A stretch of 64,000 bases of DNA from Vreelandella sp031769195 (lineage in GTDB: Bacteria; Pseudomonadota; Gammaproteobacteria; Pseudomonadales; Halomonadaceae): positions 615,847 through 679,846 of the forward strand of contig NZ_JAVHNP010000003.1 of NCBI RefSeq assembly GCF_031769195.1, read 5' to 3'. The notes beneath the pieces are model-generated. The model ran no database searches. It was not told the DNA's origin and saw nothing but the letters and a program-made list of their open reading frames with translations. The position numbers and the translations under genes were made by a program. Shown here in pieces: positions 24,603 through 33,723 of the stretch. Every line of letters begins with the position of its first letter. Position 1 is the stretch's first letter.

Positions 24603-25354
24603 TCACGCTTGAATCGGTCAGTAAGCAGTTTGGTCAGCAGCCTGTCTTTAGCCACGTCGATTTACATCTCGATAAGGGCGAGATCATCGTCATTATCGGC
24701 CCTTCAGGAACGGGGAAATCGACCCTGCTGCGCTGTATCAATTTTTTAGAACGTCCAGAAGCAGGGCATATTACCGTCGGCGATTTGCGGGTTGATGCGC
24801 GTAAGGCGAGCCGGGCGGATATTTTGGCACTGCGCCGCCGTACTGCCTTTGTGTTCCAGAACTACGGGCTGTTCGCCAATAAGACTGCGCTTGAGAACAT
24901 TAGCGAAGGCATGATCGTAGTAGATAAGCTGCCAAAGGCGCAGGCCCACGCTCGCGCAAGGGAGATTCTGGAGCGTATTGGGTTAGCAGATAAAGCCGAT
25001 GCTTACCCTGCATCGCTCTCTGGCGGTCAGCAGCAGCGGGTAGGCATTGGCCGCGCCATGGCCGCGAATGCCGATGTCATTTTGTTTGATGAGCCCACTT
25101 CGTCGCTTGACCCACAATGGGTAGAAGAAGTGTTAGGCCTGATGAAGCAATTAGCCGCTGAACAGCAAACGATGATTGTGGTGACCCATGAGATGCAGTT
25201 CGCGAGAGACGTGGCAGACCGTGTGGTCTTTATGGATGAAGGCCAGATTGTTGAACAGGCGCCGCCCGAACAGCTGTTTACCAACCCGCAGGATGAGCGC
25301 ACGCGGCGCTTTTTACGCAAGATATTGGCGCCCACGGGGCAGTCATTGCCTTAA
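24599..25354 (+). CDS. Amino-acid ABC transporter ATP-binding protein, cystine type
   Basis: 251 residues. Walker A is GPSGTGKST, the signature motif LSGGQQQRVGIGRAM, and Walker B VILFDEPTSSLDP, followed by the switch histidine in VTHEM. This is a complete cytoplasmic nucleotide-binding subunit of the polar amino-acid family (TcyN/GlnQ-like). It powers the cystine-type importer encoded by the two preceding genes. No clear terminator lies between it and the rpsT leader. Confidence 0.92.
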   Translation: MITLESVSKQFGQQPVFSHVDLHLDKGEIIVIIGPSGTGKSTLLRCINFLERPEAGHITVGDLRVDARKASRADILALRRRTAFVFQNYGLFANKTALENISEGMIVVDKLPKAQAHARAREILERIGLADKADAYPASLSGGQQQRVGIGRAMAANADVILFDEPTSSLDPQWVEEVLGLMKQLAAEQQTMIVVTHEMQFARDVADRVVFMDEGQIVEQAPPEQLFTNPQDERTRRFLRKILAPTGQSLP

Positions 25355-25374
25355 CCGGGCAGACTCGAAAAGCA

Positions 25375-25403
25375 TTGACAACGGCTAGCAAGCGCGCTTA
25401 ACG
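25375..25403 (+). promoter_or_regulatory. Possible sigma-70 promoter upstream of rpsT
   Basis: A perfect -35 box TTGACA (25375-25380) is followed after 17 bases by TTAACG, a poor -10. It lies about 220 bases before rpsT. The 5' leader of rpsT is therefore long, as would suit the leader autoregulation known for ribosomal protein S20, but this is inference. Confidence 0.35.
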
Positions 25404-25620
25404 CGTGATAGACTACGCCATCCTCTCAGACAAGACCCGTGAACGGGCAGCGCTTTTACTGCTCGTTACACTATTTGTTAGCGTAGTTAACGCTTTCAAA
25501 TCAACTGGTTGTTGTGGAAAGATATTACGAAAGTGTCGTGATTTGGCAATTGCCAGCCGACAAACACATAGTAAATTCGTTGCCGTTTATAGGCAGCCCT
25601 TATTCTCCAAGGAGATACCT

Positions 25621-25887
25621 GTGGCGAACAGCAAGCAAGCACGCAAGCGCGCCCGCCAGGCCGAGACTCGTCGCGTCCTGAAAGCCAGCCAGCGCAGCAT
25701 GGTCCGCACCTACATCAAGCGTGTGATCAAAGCGATCAACACTGGTGACCATGGCAAAGCGATGGAAGAGTTCAAGGCAATGCAGCCGGTCGTTGACCGT
25801 ATTGCTGATAAAGACGTTCTTTCTAAAAAGAAAGCTGCACGTCTGAAAAGCCGCTTGAACAAGCGCATTAAGGTGCTGGCGGCGTAA
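25621..25887 (+). CDS. rpsT: 30S ribosomal protein S20
   Basis: 88 residues starting at GTG 25621, directly after an AAGGAG ribosome site. The sequence MANSKQARKRARQAETRR through to KKKAARLKSRLNKRIKVLAA is unmistakably S20, a basic helical protein of the small ribosomal subunit. The open frame runs on upstream to 25405, but that part is not S20-like and belongs to the leader. A non-ATG start is also found in E. coli rpsT (UUG), where it takes part in translational autoregulation. A strong terminator follows. Confidence 0.97.
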   Translation: MANSKQARKRARQAETRRVLKASQRSMVRTYIKRVIKAINTGDHGKAMEEFKAMQPVVDRIADKDVLSKKKAARLKSRLNKRIKVLAA

Positions 25888-25902
25888 GTCGGCAGGCGCC
25901 AT

Positions 25903-25931
25903 AAAAAAAACCGGCTGCGGCCGGTTTTTTT
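25903..25931 (+). terminator. Terminator of rpsT
   Basis: CCGGC and GCCGG pair around a short loop, preceded by eight A and followed by seven T, so it can work in both directions. Confidence 0.92.
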
Positions 25932-25991
25932 GTGCCTAAACGTCGCCCATGGCGATGGGTTAGCCTCTTTATAGCCTGCATGGAATAAGTG

Positions 25992-27569
25992 ATGAGCGCT
26001 GATACGCCACAGCATGCCAATATGCCGCCGCCCCGCCGAGGGCTGATGCGCTCTGGATTAGTGGTCAGTGCGATGACCATGCTGTCCCGTGTGATGGGGT
26101 TAATCCGTGACGTGGTGGTCGCCACGTTTTTAGGCGCGGGCAATGGCTCCGATGCTTTTTTTGTGGCGTTTAAAATTCCCAATTTTCTGCGTCGCTTGTT
26201 TGCCGAAGGGGCGTTTAACCAAGCCTTTGTGCCGGTGCTGTCGGAATACTCTACCCAGCGCACCAAGCAGGAGATCCGTGAGCTGCTCAATGCGGTGGCG
26301 GGCAGCCTGACGGCACTACTGGCGTTGATCACCGCGATAGCGATGCTCGGCGCGCCTTGGCTAGTGTGGGTGTTTGCTCCAGGTTTTGGTCGCGACCCTG
26401 AAAAGTTGGCCATGACCGCCGATATGCTGCGGCTCACCTTTCCCTACCTGCTGCTGATCTCGTTAACGGCCTTTTCTGGCAGCGTGCTGAATACGTGGAA
26501 CCGCTTTGCGGTGCCCGCGTTTACCCCGGTGCTGCTGAATCTGTCCTTGATTGGCGCGGCACTGTTCCTCATGCCGCTGATGGAAGAGCCCGCCATGGCG
26601 CTGGCATGGGGGGTGCTGATTGCAGGGGCGGCCCAGCTTGCCTTTCAGGTGCCATTTTTGTTGCGCTTGGGGCTGCTGCCCACCCCATGGCCTAACTTCG
26701 CCCACGAGGGTGTGAAGCGTATTTTAAAACTCATGGCGCCGGCCTTGTTTGGGGTGTCGGTGTCGCAGATCAACCTGCTGTTGGATACGGTGCTGGCATC
26801 GCTCTTGGCCGCCGGTAGCGTCTCGTGGCTCTACTACTCTGACCGTTTGGTGGAGCTACCGCTGGGGGTGTTTGGGGTGGCGATTGGCACCATTATTTTG
26901 CCTGCGCTTTCTAAGCGTCATGCGGAGCAATCCACCGAGCACTTCTCCGCCATGCTGGACTGGGGAATTCGGGTGGTGCTGCTGTTAGGCGTGCCCGCGG
27001 CCCTGGCGTTGGCGGTGTTGGCCGAGCCGTTTTTAATCACCCTGTTCCACTACGGGGCGATGACCGATCACGATATTCAGATGGCGGCCATGAGCCTGCG
27101 CGCCTATGCCTTCGGGTTAGTGGCCTTTATGCTGATCAAGGTACTCGCGCCGGGCTTTTTTGCCCGTCAGGACACCAAAACGCCCGTTAAGGTAGGCATT
27201 ATCGCCATGGTCGCTAACATGGTGTTGAACCTACTGCTGATTTGGCCGCTGGCCCACGCGGGCTTGGCGCTGGCAACGGCGCTCTCTGCATTTTTAAACG
27301 CCGGGCTGCTTGGCTATCTGCTTTACCGCCAGCAAGTGCTGATATTTCAGCCAGGCTGGGGGCGCTTCGCCGTTCAGCTCGTGGGGGGTAGCGTGCTAAT
27401 GAGCGTGGCGCTGATGCTCGTGTCGCCTAACTGGCAGGCGTGGCTTGAGTTCGAGTTATGGCAGCGCATCCGCTGGGTGGCTGGGCTGGTGGTGCTTGGC
27501 GGCGGGCTCTACTTTATCTGGCTGACAGCCCTTGGCCTGAGGCTGCGCCACTTTAAGATGCACGGCTAG
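25992..27569 (+). CDS. murJ: Lipid II flippase MurJ (MviN)
   Basis: 525 residues, about 14 hydrophobic segments and the family-typical start SAMTMLSRVMGLIRDVVVA. The charged residues expected in the central cavity (RDVVVA near 34, and the SRVMG loop) are present. MurJ flips the lipid-linked peptidoglycan precursor across the inner membrane. The ATG at 25992 is preceded by an in-frame GTG at 25989; either gives the same protein bar one residue. It lies between rpsT and ribF, the usual gammaproteobacterial order. Confidence 0.95.
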   Translation: MSADTPQHANMPPPRRGLMRSGLVVSAMTMLSRVMGLIRDVVVATFLGAGNGSDAFFVAFKIPNFLRRLFAEGAFNQAFVPVLSEYSTQRTKQEIRELLNAVAGSLTALLALITAIAMLGAPWLVWVFAPGFGRDPEKLAMTADMLRLTFPYLLLISLTAFSGSVLNTWNRFAVPAFTPVLLNLSLIGAALFLMPLMEEPAMALAWGVLIAGAAQLAFQVPFLLRLGLLPTPWPNFAHEGVKRILKLMAPALFGVSVSQINLLLDTVLASLLAAGSVSWLYYSDRLVELPLGVFGVAIGTIILPALSKRHAEQSTEHFSAMLDWGIRVVLLLGVPAALALAVLAEPFLITLFHYGAMTDHDIQMAAMSLRAYAFGLVAFMLIKVLAPGFFARQDTKTPVKVGIIAMVANMVLNLLLIWPLAHAGLALATALSAFLNAGLLGYLLYRQQVLIFQPGWGRFAVQLVGGSVLMSVALMLVSPNWQAWLEFELWQRIRWVAGLVVLGGGLYFIWLTALGLRLRHFKMHG

Positions 27570-27586
27570 CGCAGCGCTAATCTCTC

Positions 27587-27615
27587 CTGCACTGGGCCAC
27601 CGCGTTCGTTATAAT
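27587..27615 (+). promoter_or_regulatory. Possible sigma-70 promoter of ribF
   Basis: A perfect -10 box TATAAT at 27610-27615, with CTGCAC (a poor -35) 17 bases upstream. It is placed in the 120-base gap between murJ and ribF, just before a set of 18-base repeats. Confidence 0.5.
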
Positions 27616-27616
27616 C

Positions 27617-27670
27617 AAACGCTTTGAACACGGCAAACGCTTTTAAAACAGAAAACGCTTTTGAAAAAAG
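27617..27670 (+). repeat. Three 18-base direct repeats in the ribF leader
   Basis: AAACGCTTT begins at 27617, 27635 and 27653, exactly 18 bases apart; the copies continue GAACACGGC, TAAAACAGA and TGAAAAAAG. A worn fourth copy (AAAGCTTTTAAAA) may follow. They lie between the TATAAT box and the ribF start, so they would be in the 5' leader. No FMN-riboswitch wording is present. Confidence 0.75.
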
Positions 27671-27689
27671 CTTTTAAAAAAGAGGTGCC

Positions 27690-28727
27690 ATGCACGTCAT
27701 TCGAGGTCTGCACAATCTGACAGCGTCCCATCGTGGCTGCGTGGCGACCATCGGTAACTTTGATGGCGTGCATCGCGGCCATCAGGCGATTTTACAGCAG
27801 TGCCGTGAGCATGCTGCGCGCCTGAACGTTCCGCTGACGGTGGTGGTGTTTGAGCCTCAGCCGCGCGAGTTTTTTGCCGGTGACCAAGCGCCGCCGCGGC
27901 TAACGCGACTGCGGGAAAAGGTGCGCTTGCTGCGCGACCACGGTGCTGAGCAAGTGCTCTGCCTGCCGTTTAACGAGGCGTTACGCAGCCTCACCGGTCG
28001 CGAGTTTATTGATCAAGTGCTGATCGAAGGGTTAGGTGTTCGCCATTTGGTGGTGGGCGACGACTTCCGCTTTGGCTGTGATCGCCGGGGTGATTTCAGT
28101 TTGCTGGAAGCGGTAGGGCGTACCCACGGCTTTGGTGTGGAACATACGCGCACCTTTAAAGTCGATGATGAGCGAGTCTCTAGTACCCGGGTGCGTACGC
28201 TGCTGGCCAGCGGCAATTTTGACGTGGCCGCCCGTTTGTTAGGCAGGCCCTATTCGCTGCATGGCCGTGTCGTGCGTGACCAGCAGTTGGGGCGCACCAT
28301 TGGGGTGCCTACTGCCAACTTACCCCTGTTGCCTCTGCCGCTCACCCTGCGGGGCGTGTTTGCCGTAGTGGCGCAACTGCCTAGCGGTGAGCGCTATCCT
28401 GCGGTGGCAAATGTAGGCTTTCGGCCCACGGTAGGCTCCAAACGGCCGACGTTGGAAGTCCACCTGCTGGATTTTTCGGGCGATTTGTACGGCCAACGGC
28501 TAACGGTTTACCCCTGCGCACGGCTGCGAGGGGAAGTGAAGTTTGACGATTTTGACGCGCTCAAAGCGCAGATTCACCATGATCAGGCCAGAGCGCGCCG
28601 CTATTTTGCGGCGGCTGAGACTGGCGTAACGCACTCTCTTCCGCTGGCCTCGGCCCCCCTTGGGCGTGAGACCGCTTCTTCTGATTTCACTTCGGCGGAT
28701 GACGCCGCCGATGCTAACGACGGCTGA
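27690..28727 (+). CDS. ribF: Bifunctional riboflavin kinase / FAD synthetase
   Basis: 345 residues. N-terminal FMN adenylyltransferase domain (about 1-180) with GNFDGVHRGHQ at 22-32 and SSTRVR near 169-174; C-terminal flavokinase domain (about 183-310) with GRTIGVPTANLPL. It makes FMN from riboflavin and then FAD in the cytoplasm. The last ~35 residues are a low-complexity tail rich in Ala, Ser and Asp and longer than usual. The ileS start follows seven bases after its stop, as in many gammaproteobacteria. Confidence 0.95.
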   Translation: MHVIRGLHNLTASHRGCVATIGNFDGVHRGHQAILQQCREHAARLNVPLTVVVFEPQPREFFAGDQAPPRLTRLREKVRLLRDHGAEQVLCLPFNEALRSLTGREFIDQVLIEGLGVRHLVVGDDFRFGCDRRGDFSLLEAVGRTHGFGVEHTRTFKVDDERVSSTRVRTLLASGNFDVAARLLGRPYSLHGRVVRDQQLGRTIGVPTANLPLLPLPLTLRGVFAVVAQLPSGERYPAVANVGFRPTVGSKRPTLEVHLLDFSGDLYGQRLTVYPCARLRGEVKFDDFDALKAQIHHDQARARRYFAAAETGVTHSLPLASAPLGRETASSDFTSADDAADANDG

Positions 28728-28734
28728 CCGGACT

Positions 28735-31566
28735 ATGGACTATAAGCACACGCTAAACTTGCCAGAAACCGACTTTCCTATGCGCGGTATGCTGCCGAAG
28801 CAGGAGCCAGGGCGCGTTTCCAAGTGGCAGGATATGAACCTGTACCAGCGTCTGCGCGATACGCGTGCAGGTGCGCCGCTGTTTGTACTGCACGATGGCC
28901 CTCCCTACGCCAACGGCAGTATCCATATCGGTCACGCCGTTAATAAAATTCTCAAAGATATTATCGTTAAGTCCAAAAACCTGGCGGGCTTTGATGCGCC
29001 CTACGTGCCGGGTTGGGACTGCCACGGCCTGCCCATTGAGCACAAGGTAGAGACTACCCATGGCAAGCACCTCGCGGCCGATAGAGCCCGTGAGCTGTGC
29101 CGTGAATACGCCGGTGCTCAGATCGAAACGCAGCTGGCGGATTTTGTCCGCCTGGGCATTATTGGCGATTGGGATCACCCCTACCGCTCTATGGATTACG
29201 CCAACGAAGCAGGCGAGATCCGCGCTTTGGCAGAGATGGTCGAAGCAGGCTACGTCTTCAAGGGTCTGAAGCCGGTCAACTGGTGCTTTGACTGCGGCTC
29301 GGCCTTGGCGGAAGCGGAAGTCGAGTACGCCGACAAAAAATCCGACGCCATCGACGTTGCCTTCCCGGTGGAAGACGCCGATAAGCTCGCGGCAGCGTTT
29401 GGTTTAAGCGAGCTGTCAAAACCCGCCGCCGTGGTGATCTGGACCACCACGCCGTGGACCATTCCCGCCAACCAGGCGCTGAACGTTCACCCCGATTTTA
29501 CCTACGCGCTGGTAGACACCGGCGAGCGCTTGCTGCTGCTGGCTGAAGAGCTGGTCGAGAGCTGCCTAGAGCGCTTTGGTCTCCAGGGTGAGGTAGTGGC
29601 GACCACACAAGGTAAACAGCTTGATCTGATCAACTTCCGTCATCCGTTCTACGACCGCCTATCGCCGGTGTATCTGGCGGATTACGTTGAATCTGAAGTC
29701 GGCAGCACCGGTATCGTTCACTCTGCCCCTTCTTACGGTATGGATGACTTCGTCACTTGCCGTGAGCACGGCATGAGCTTTGATGACATGCTGAACCCGG
29801 TGCAGGGCAACGGCGTTTATGCTGATGACCTGCCGTTCTTTGGCGGCCAGATGATCTGGAAAGCTAACCCGAACATCATCGAAAAGCTGCGTGAAGTGAA
29901 CGCGCTGATGGCGCATACGCCTATTAAGCACAGCTACATGCACTGCTGGCGCCACAAAACGCCGGTGATTTACCGCGCCACGGCCCAGTGGTTTGTCGGT
30001 ATGGATATTCAAGGCAAAGATGGCAATACCCTGCGCGAGCGCGCACTGGCGGGGATTGAAGCCACCGAGTTTACCCCGGCCTGGGGGCAGGCGCGCCTGC
30101 ATAGCATGATCGCCAACCGCCCGGATTGGTGTATCTCTCGCCAGCGTAACTGGGGCGTGCCGATTCCCTTCTTCCTGCATAGGCAGACCGGTGAGCTGCA
30201 CCCGAACACCGTGTCGCTGATGGAAGAAGCCGCCAAGCGCGTGGAGCAAGAGGGCATCGAAGCGTGGTTCAAGCTCGAACCCTCCGAGCTGCTCGGCGCG
30301 GAAGCTGCGGATTATGAGAAAGTCACCGACACGCTGGACGTGTGGTTTGATTCAGGCACCACCCACCGCCACGTGCTGCGTGGCTCGCACCCCCACGGCC
30401 ATGAAAGCGGCCCGCGTGCCGACTTGTACCTGGAAGGTAGCGACCAGCACCGTGGTTGGTTCCACTCGTCGCTGCTCACAGGCGCGGCGATTGATGGTCA
30501 CGCGCCGTATCGTCAGCTGCTGACCCACGGCTTCACGGTGGATGCCCAGGGCCGCAAGATGTCCAAGTCCATCGGTAACGTGGTCGCGCCGCAAAGCGTG
30601 ATGGATAAGCTGGGTGCCGATATTCTACGCCTGTGGGTGGCGTCGACCGATTACTCCGGCGAAATGGCCGTCTCGGATGAAATCCTCAAGCGCACTGCCG
30701 ATGTGTACCGTCGTATCCGCAACACGGCGCGCTTCCTGCTTTCCAACCTGAACGGCTTTGACCCCAAGCGGGATCAGGTGGCGTTTGGCGATATGCTGGC
30801 ACTGGATCAGTGGGTAGTGGACCGTGCGGCACAGTTGCAAGGCCGCATCGACACCGCCTATGAGGAGTACCGCTTCCTGGATGTGTACCAGCAGGTACAT
30901 GGTTTCTGTGCGCGGGAGTTGGGTGGTTTCTACCTGGACGTGATCAAGGATCGCCAGTACACCACGCAAACCGACTCGTTAGCCCGTCGTAGTGCGCAAA
31001 CCGCGCTCTACCACGTGGTGCAAGCGCTAAGCCGCTGGGTCGCCCCGATTCTGTCGTTCACCGCCGAGGAGATTTATGAGCATATCCCCGGTGAGCGTGG
31101 TGATAGCGTGCTGCTGGAAACCTACTACACCGGTCTCTCTACGCTGGAAGAGGGTGCTGACATGGGCCGCGCGTTCTGGGAGCAGGTGCTGGAAGTGAAG
31201 CACTCTGTGAACAAATGCTTGGAAGATGCCCGTAATGCGAAAGTCATCAAGGGCAGCCTCGCGGCCGAAGTGACTCTGTACGTGAGCGATGACCTCCACT
31301 CGACGCTAACGAAGCTAGGCGATGAGCTGCGCTTTGTCATGCTGACCAGCGAAGTGCATTTGGCACCGTTGGCGGAGGCGGCCAACGCTGAAAGCACTGA
31401 GCTTGAAGGTTTGAAAGTGGCAGTGAGTGCGAGTGAGCATGCCAAGTGCGAACGCTGCTGGCACCACCGGGCAGATGTGGGCAGCATTGCTGCGCATCCA
31501 GATCTTTGTGGCCGCTGCGTAAGCAACTTGCCCGATGGCAGCGGTGAGATTCGTTACTATGCCTAA
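28735..31566 (+). CDS. ileS: Isoleucyl-tRNA synthetase
   Basis: 943 residues from ATG 28735, which gives the family N-terminus MDYKHTLNLPETDFPMRG; an ORF extension to 28660 overlaps ribF and is not real. HIGH is at 64-67 (in NGSIHIGHAVNK), KMSKS near 607-611, and the C-terminal zinc site CERCWHH...CGRCVSNL is intact. It charges tRNA-Ile and edits valine. It overlaps lspA by eight bases. The class is the bacterial type with the C-terminal zinc ribbon. Confidence 0.97.
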   Translation: MDYKHTLNLPETDFPMRGMLPKQEPGRVSKWQDMNLYQRLRDTRAGAPLFVLHDGPPYANGSIHIGHAVNKILKDIIVKSKNLAGFDAPYVPGWDCHGLPIEHKVETTHGKHLAADRARELCREYAGAQIETQLADFVRLGIIGDWDHPYRSMDYANEAGEIRALAEMVEAGYVFKGLKPVNWCFDCGSALAEAEVEYADKKSDAIDVAFPVEDADKLAAAFGLSELSKPAAVVIWTTTPWTIPANQALNVHPDFTYALVDTGERLLLLAEELVESCLERFGLQGEVVATTQGKQLDLINFRHPFYDRLSPVYLADYVESEVGSTGIVHSAPSYGMDDFVTCREHGMSFDDMLNPVQGNGVYADDLPFFGGQMIWKANPNIIEKLREVNALMAHTPIKHSYMHCWRHKTPVIYRATAQWFVGMDIQGKDGNTLRERALAGIEATEFTPAWGQARLHSMIANRPDWCISRQRNWGVPIPFFLHRQTGELHPNTVSLMEEAAKRVEQEGIEAWFKLEPSELLGAEAADYEKVTDTLDVWFDSGTTHRHVLRGSHPHGHESGPRADLYLEGSDQHRGWFHSSLLTGAAIDGHAPYRQLLTHGFTVDAQGRKMSKSIGNVVAPQSVMDKLGADILRLWVASTDYSGEMAVSDEILKRTADVYRRIRNTARFLLSNLNGFDPKRDQVAFGDMLALDQWVVDRAAQLQGRIDTAYEEYRFLDVYQQVHGFCARELGGFYLDVIKDRQYTTQTDSLARRSAQTALYHVVQALSRWVAPILSFTAEEIYEHIPGERGDSVLLETYYTGLSTLEEGADMGRAFWEQVLEVKHSVNKCLEDARNAKVIKGSLAAEVTLYVSDDLHSTLTKLGDELRFVMLTSEVHLAPLAEAANAESTELEGLKVAVSASEHAKCERCWHHRADVGSIAAHPDLCGRCVSNLPDGSGEIRYYA

Positions 31567-32104
31567 ACCTTCCAACGCAACAAATGCCTCTCAGTGGCCG
31601 CCCATGCGGCGGCCGCTGCGCTGGCTATGGCTTGCCGTCGCGGTGATTTTGCTGGATCTGGCCACTAAGTATGTGGCCAGCCACTACTTAAGTTATGCAC
31701 AGCCGGTTGAAGTGCTGCCGTTCTTCAATCTCACCCTGCTGCACAACACCGGCGCGGCGTTTAGCTTTTTAGCCGAGCACCCCGGCTGGCAGCGCTGGTT
31801 TTTTGCAGCCATCGCCATTGGTGCCAGCATTGGTCTCACCGTGTGGCTGTCGCGCATTCGTGCAGATGAAAAACTACTCGCCGTGGCGCTACCGCTGATC
31901 ATTGGCGGCGCGCTGGGCAACCTGTACGATCGCCTGATTCATGGCTATGTGGTGGATTTTCTCTCTTTCCATGCGGCAGGCTGGTATTACCCTGCCTTTA
32001 ACGTGGCGGATATCGGCATTACCCTAGGGGCCATTGGCCTTATCTGGGAGTCGGTGATGGGCGAGCGTCGCCGCAAAAAAGCCGCGCACTCTTCATCTTC
32101 TTAA
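31559..32104 (+). CDS. lspA: Lipoprotein signal peptidase (signal peptidase II)
   Basis: 181 residues, four membrane segments. Catalytic aspartates are found in GALGNLYDRLIHG and FNVADIGIT. It removes the signal peptide of diacylated prolipoproteins at the inner membrane (BamD in this window is one likely substrate). The ATG at 31559 overlaps the end of ileS. The N-terminus is longer and more polar than in E. coli (about 25 residues before the first helix). fkpB follows 21 bases later. Confidence 0.95.
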   Translation: MPKPSNATNASQWPPMRRPLRWLWLAVAVILLDLATKYVASHYLSYAQPVEVLPFFNLTLLHNTGAAFSFLAEHPGWQRWFFAAIAIGASIGLTVWLSRIRADEKLLAVALPLIIGGALGNLYDRLIHGYVVDFLSFHAAGWYYPAFNVADIGITLGAIGLIWESVMGERRRKKAAHSSSS

Positions 32105-32125
32105 CACGCCAATGAGTGAGGCATC

Positions 32126-32569
32126 ATGGATTACCTAATTGACGACGGGATGGAAATTACCCTGCACTTCACGCTGAAGCTGGAAGATGGCACGGTGGTG
32201 GACTCCACAAAAGAGAAAGCGCCAGCGACGTTTCAGTATGGCGATGGCAATTTGCCGCCCGGCTTTGAGCATCCCATCAAAGGCATGGCAGCGGGCCAGA
32301 CCGGGTCGTTCCAGATTACCCCGGAGCATGCGTTTGGCCAGCATAACCCGCAGAATATTCAGACGTTAAAGCGGGCTGACTTTGGCGATGAGGCGCCTGA
32401 GCTGGGCATGGTGATGTCATTTGCCGATAAAGCGGGAACGGAATTGCCAGGCGTGGTCAAAACCATTGAGGGTGACCGTGTGGAGGTGGATTTTAACCAT
32501 CCGCTGGCAGGGCGTACCTTGACGTTTGAGGTTGAAGTGCTCAACGTGACGCCGGTTACCACCCACTAA
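32126..32569 (+). CDS. fkpB: FKBP-type peptidyl-prolyl isomerase, SlpA family
   Basis: 147 residues of the short FKBP type with an inserted flap, typical of FkpB/SlpA. The start GMEITLHFTLKLEDGTVVDST and the PPGFEHPIKGMAAGQ segment are characteristic. It is a cytoplasmic proline isomerase and chaperone. The order lspA-fkpB-ispH is a conserved gammaproteobacterial cluster. Its ATG at 32126 follows a GAG-rich ribosome site (AATGAGTGAGG). Confidence 0.93.
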   Translation: MDYLIDDGMEITLHFTLKLEDGTVVDSTKEKAPATFQYGDGNLPPGFEHPIKGMAAGQTGSFQITPEHAFGQHNPQNIQTLKRADFGDEAPELGMVMSFADKAGTELPGVVKTIEGDRVEVDFNHPLAGRTLTFEVEVLNVTPVTTH

Positions 32570-32605
32570 TTTCCTGAGCGATGCAGGTTGCATCAAGGCG
32601 CTTTT

Positions 32606-33586
32606 ATGCAGTCATCAGAGTCATCTCAGCCCGTACAGATCAAGTTAGCCAACCCGCGCGGGTTTTGTGCGGGTGTCGACCGCGCTATCGATATTGTGAA
32701 TCGTGCGCTGGATGTCTTCGGTCCGCCGATTTATGTGCGCCATGAAGTGGTGCACAACCGCTTTGTGGTGGAAACCCTACGTGAACGCGGCGCGGTCTTC
32801 GTGGAAGAGCTGCACGAAGTACCCGATGATGTGATCGTCATCTTTTCTGCCCACGGCGTTTCCCGTGCCGTGCAGCAAGATGCCGAGCAGCGCGGCTTAA
32901 AAGTGTTTGATGCCACCTGCCCGCTGGTCACCAAAGTACACATGGAAGTATTGCGCTACGCGAAGCGTGGTCAGGAGTGCATTTTGATTGGCCACGAGGG
33001 CCACCCAGAAGTAGAGGGCACCATGGGGCGCTACGACACTTCACACGGTGGTCAGATCTATCTGGTGGAAGATGAGCAGGACGTGGCCAACCTAGTGGTG
33101 AACGACCCGTCAGCTTTGGCGTTTGTTACGCAGACCACACTCTCCATGGATGACACCGCTAAGGTGATTGACGCGCTGCGGGATAAATTTCCTGAGATTC
33201 AGGGGCCGCGCAAAGACGACATCTGCTACGCCACCCAAAACCGCCAAGATGCGGTGCGAGAGTTGGCATCAGATAGCGATTTAGTGCTGGTGGTGGGAAG
33301 CCCAAATAGCTCGAACTCCAACCGCCTGCGCGAACTCTCTGAGCGTATGGGTACCCCCGCTTATCTCATCGATAATGCCGAGCAAATCGAGCCTTCCTGG
33401 TTAGAGGGTGTTAAGCGTATTGGCGTCACCGCTGGCGCGAGCGCCCCTGAAGTGCTGGTCAAAGGCGTGATTAATCAGCTGCAAGCCTTGGGGGCCGAAG
33501 CACCTATTGAGCTGCAGGGGCGTGAAGAGAACATTACGTTCTCTATGCCGAAAGAGCTGCGTGAGCGAGTGATTGCCAGCGAGTGA
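32606..33586 (+). CDS. ispH: 4-hydroxy-3-methylbut-2-enyl diphosphate reductase
   Basis: 326 residues from ATG 32606. The three iron-sulfur cysteines lie in GFCAGVDRAI (C21), FDATCPLV and DDICYATQNRQ. The catalytic HEGHPEVEGT is present. It makes IPP and DMAPP in the last step of the MEP isoprenoid pathway using a [4Fe-4S] cluster. A TTG at 32588 in frame is a less likely start. It closes the murJ/ribF/ileS/lspA/fkpB/ispH cluster and no clear terminator separates it from the pilin genes. Confidence 0.96.
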   Translation: MQSSESSQPVQIKLANPRGFCAGVDRAIDIVNRALDVFGPPIYVRHEVVHNRFVVETLRERGAVFVEELHEVPDDVIVIFSAHGVSRAVQQDAEQRGLKVFDATCPLVTKVHMEVLRYAKRGQECILIGHEGHPEVEGTMGRYDTSHGGQIYLVEDEQDVANLVVNDPSALAFVTQTTLSMDDTAKVIDALRDKFPEIQGPRKDDICYATQNRQDAVRELASDSDLVLVVGSPNSSNSNRLRELSERMGTPAYLIDNAEQIEPSWLEGVKRIGVTAGASAPEVLVKGVINQLQALGAEAPIELQGREENITFSMPKELRERVIASE

Positions 33587-33668
33587 CGATCACCATACGC
33601 GTGAGTGTGCTGAAGCGCTCATCAGTGAAATAGCGTGAGTTAATAGACGTAAGCGAGTGATGCAAAGC

Positions 33669-33710
33669 GTATCGGTTTCCGACATACTCGAAGTATGGTT
33701 TAACCGATAC
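33669..33710 (+). repeat. Two-step stem-loop just before the pilE-like gene
   Basis: GTATCGGTT (33669-33677) pairs with AACCGATAC (33702-33710), and inside it CATACT pairs with AGTATG. The structure ends one base before the ribosome site AGGAG of the pilin gene (33711-33715). No T tract follows, so it is not a plain terminator. It may regulate translation or mRNA stability. Confidence 0.65.
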
Positions 33711-33723
33711 AGGAGCAGACTCG

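Noticed and set aside
25405..25620. Longer rpsT reading frame
   Set aside because: S20 begins at GTG 25621 after AAGGAG; the upstream part is leader sequence open by chance.
28660..28734. N-terminal extension of ileS into ribF
   Set aside because: It overlaps ribF in another frame and is not IleS-like; ATG 28735 gives the standard N-terminus.
29659..30249. 196-codon minus-strand frame inside ileS
   Set aside because: Antisense to a conserved core gene; His/Arg/Val-rich composition typical of a shadow frame.
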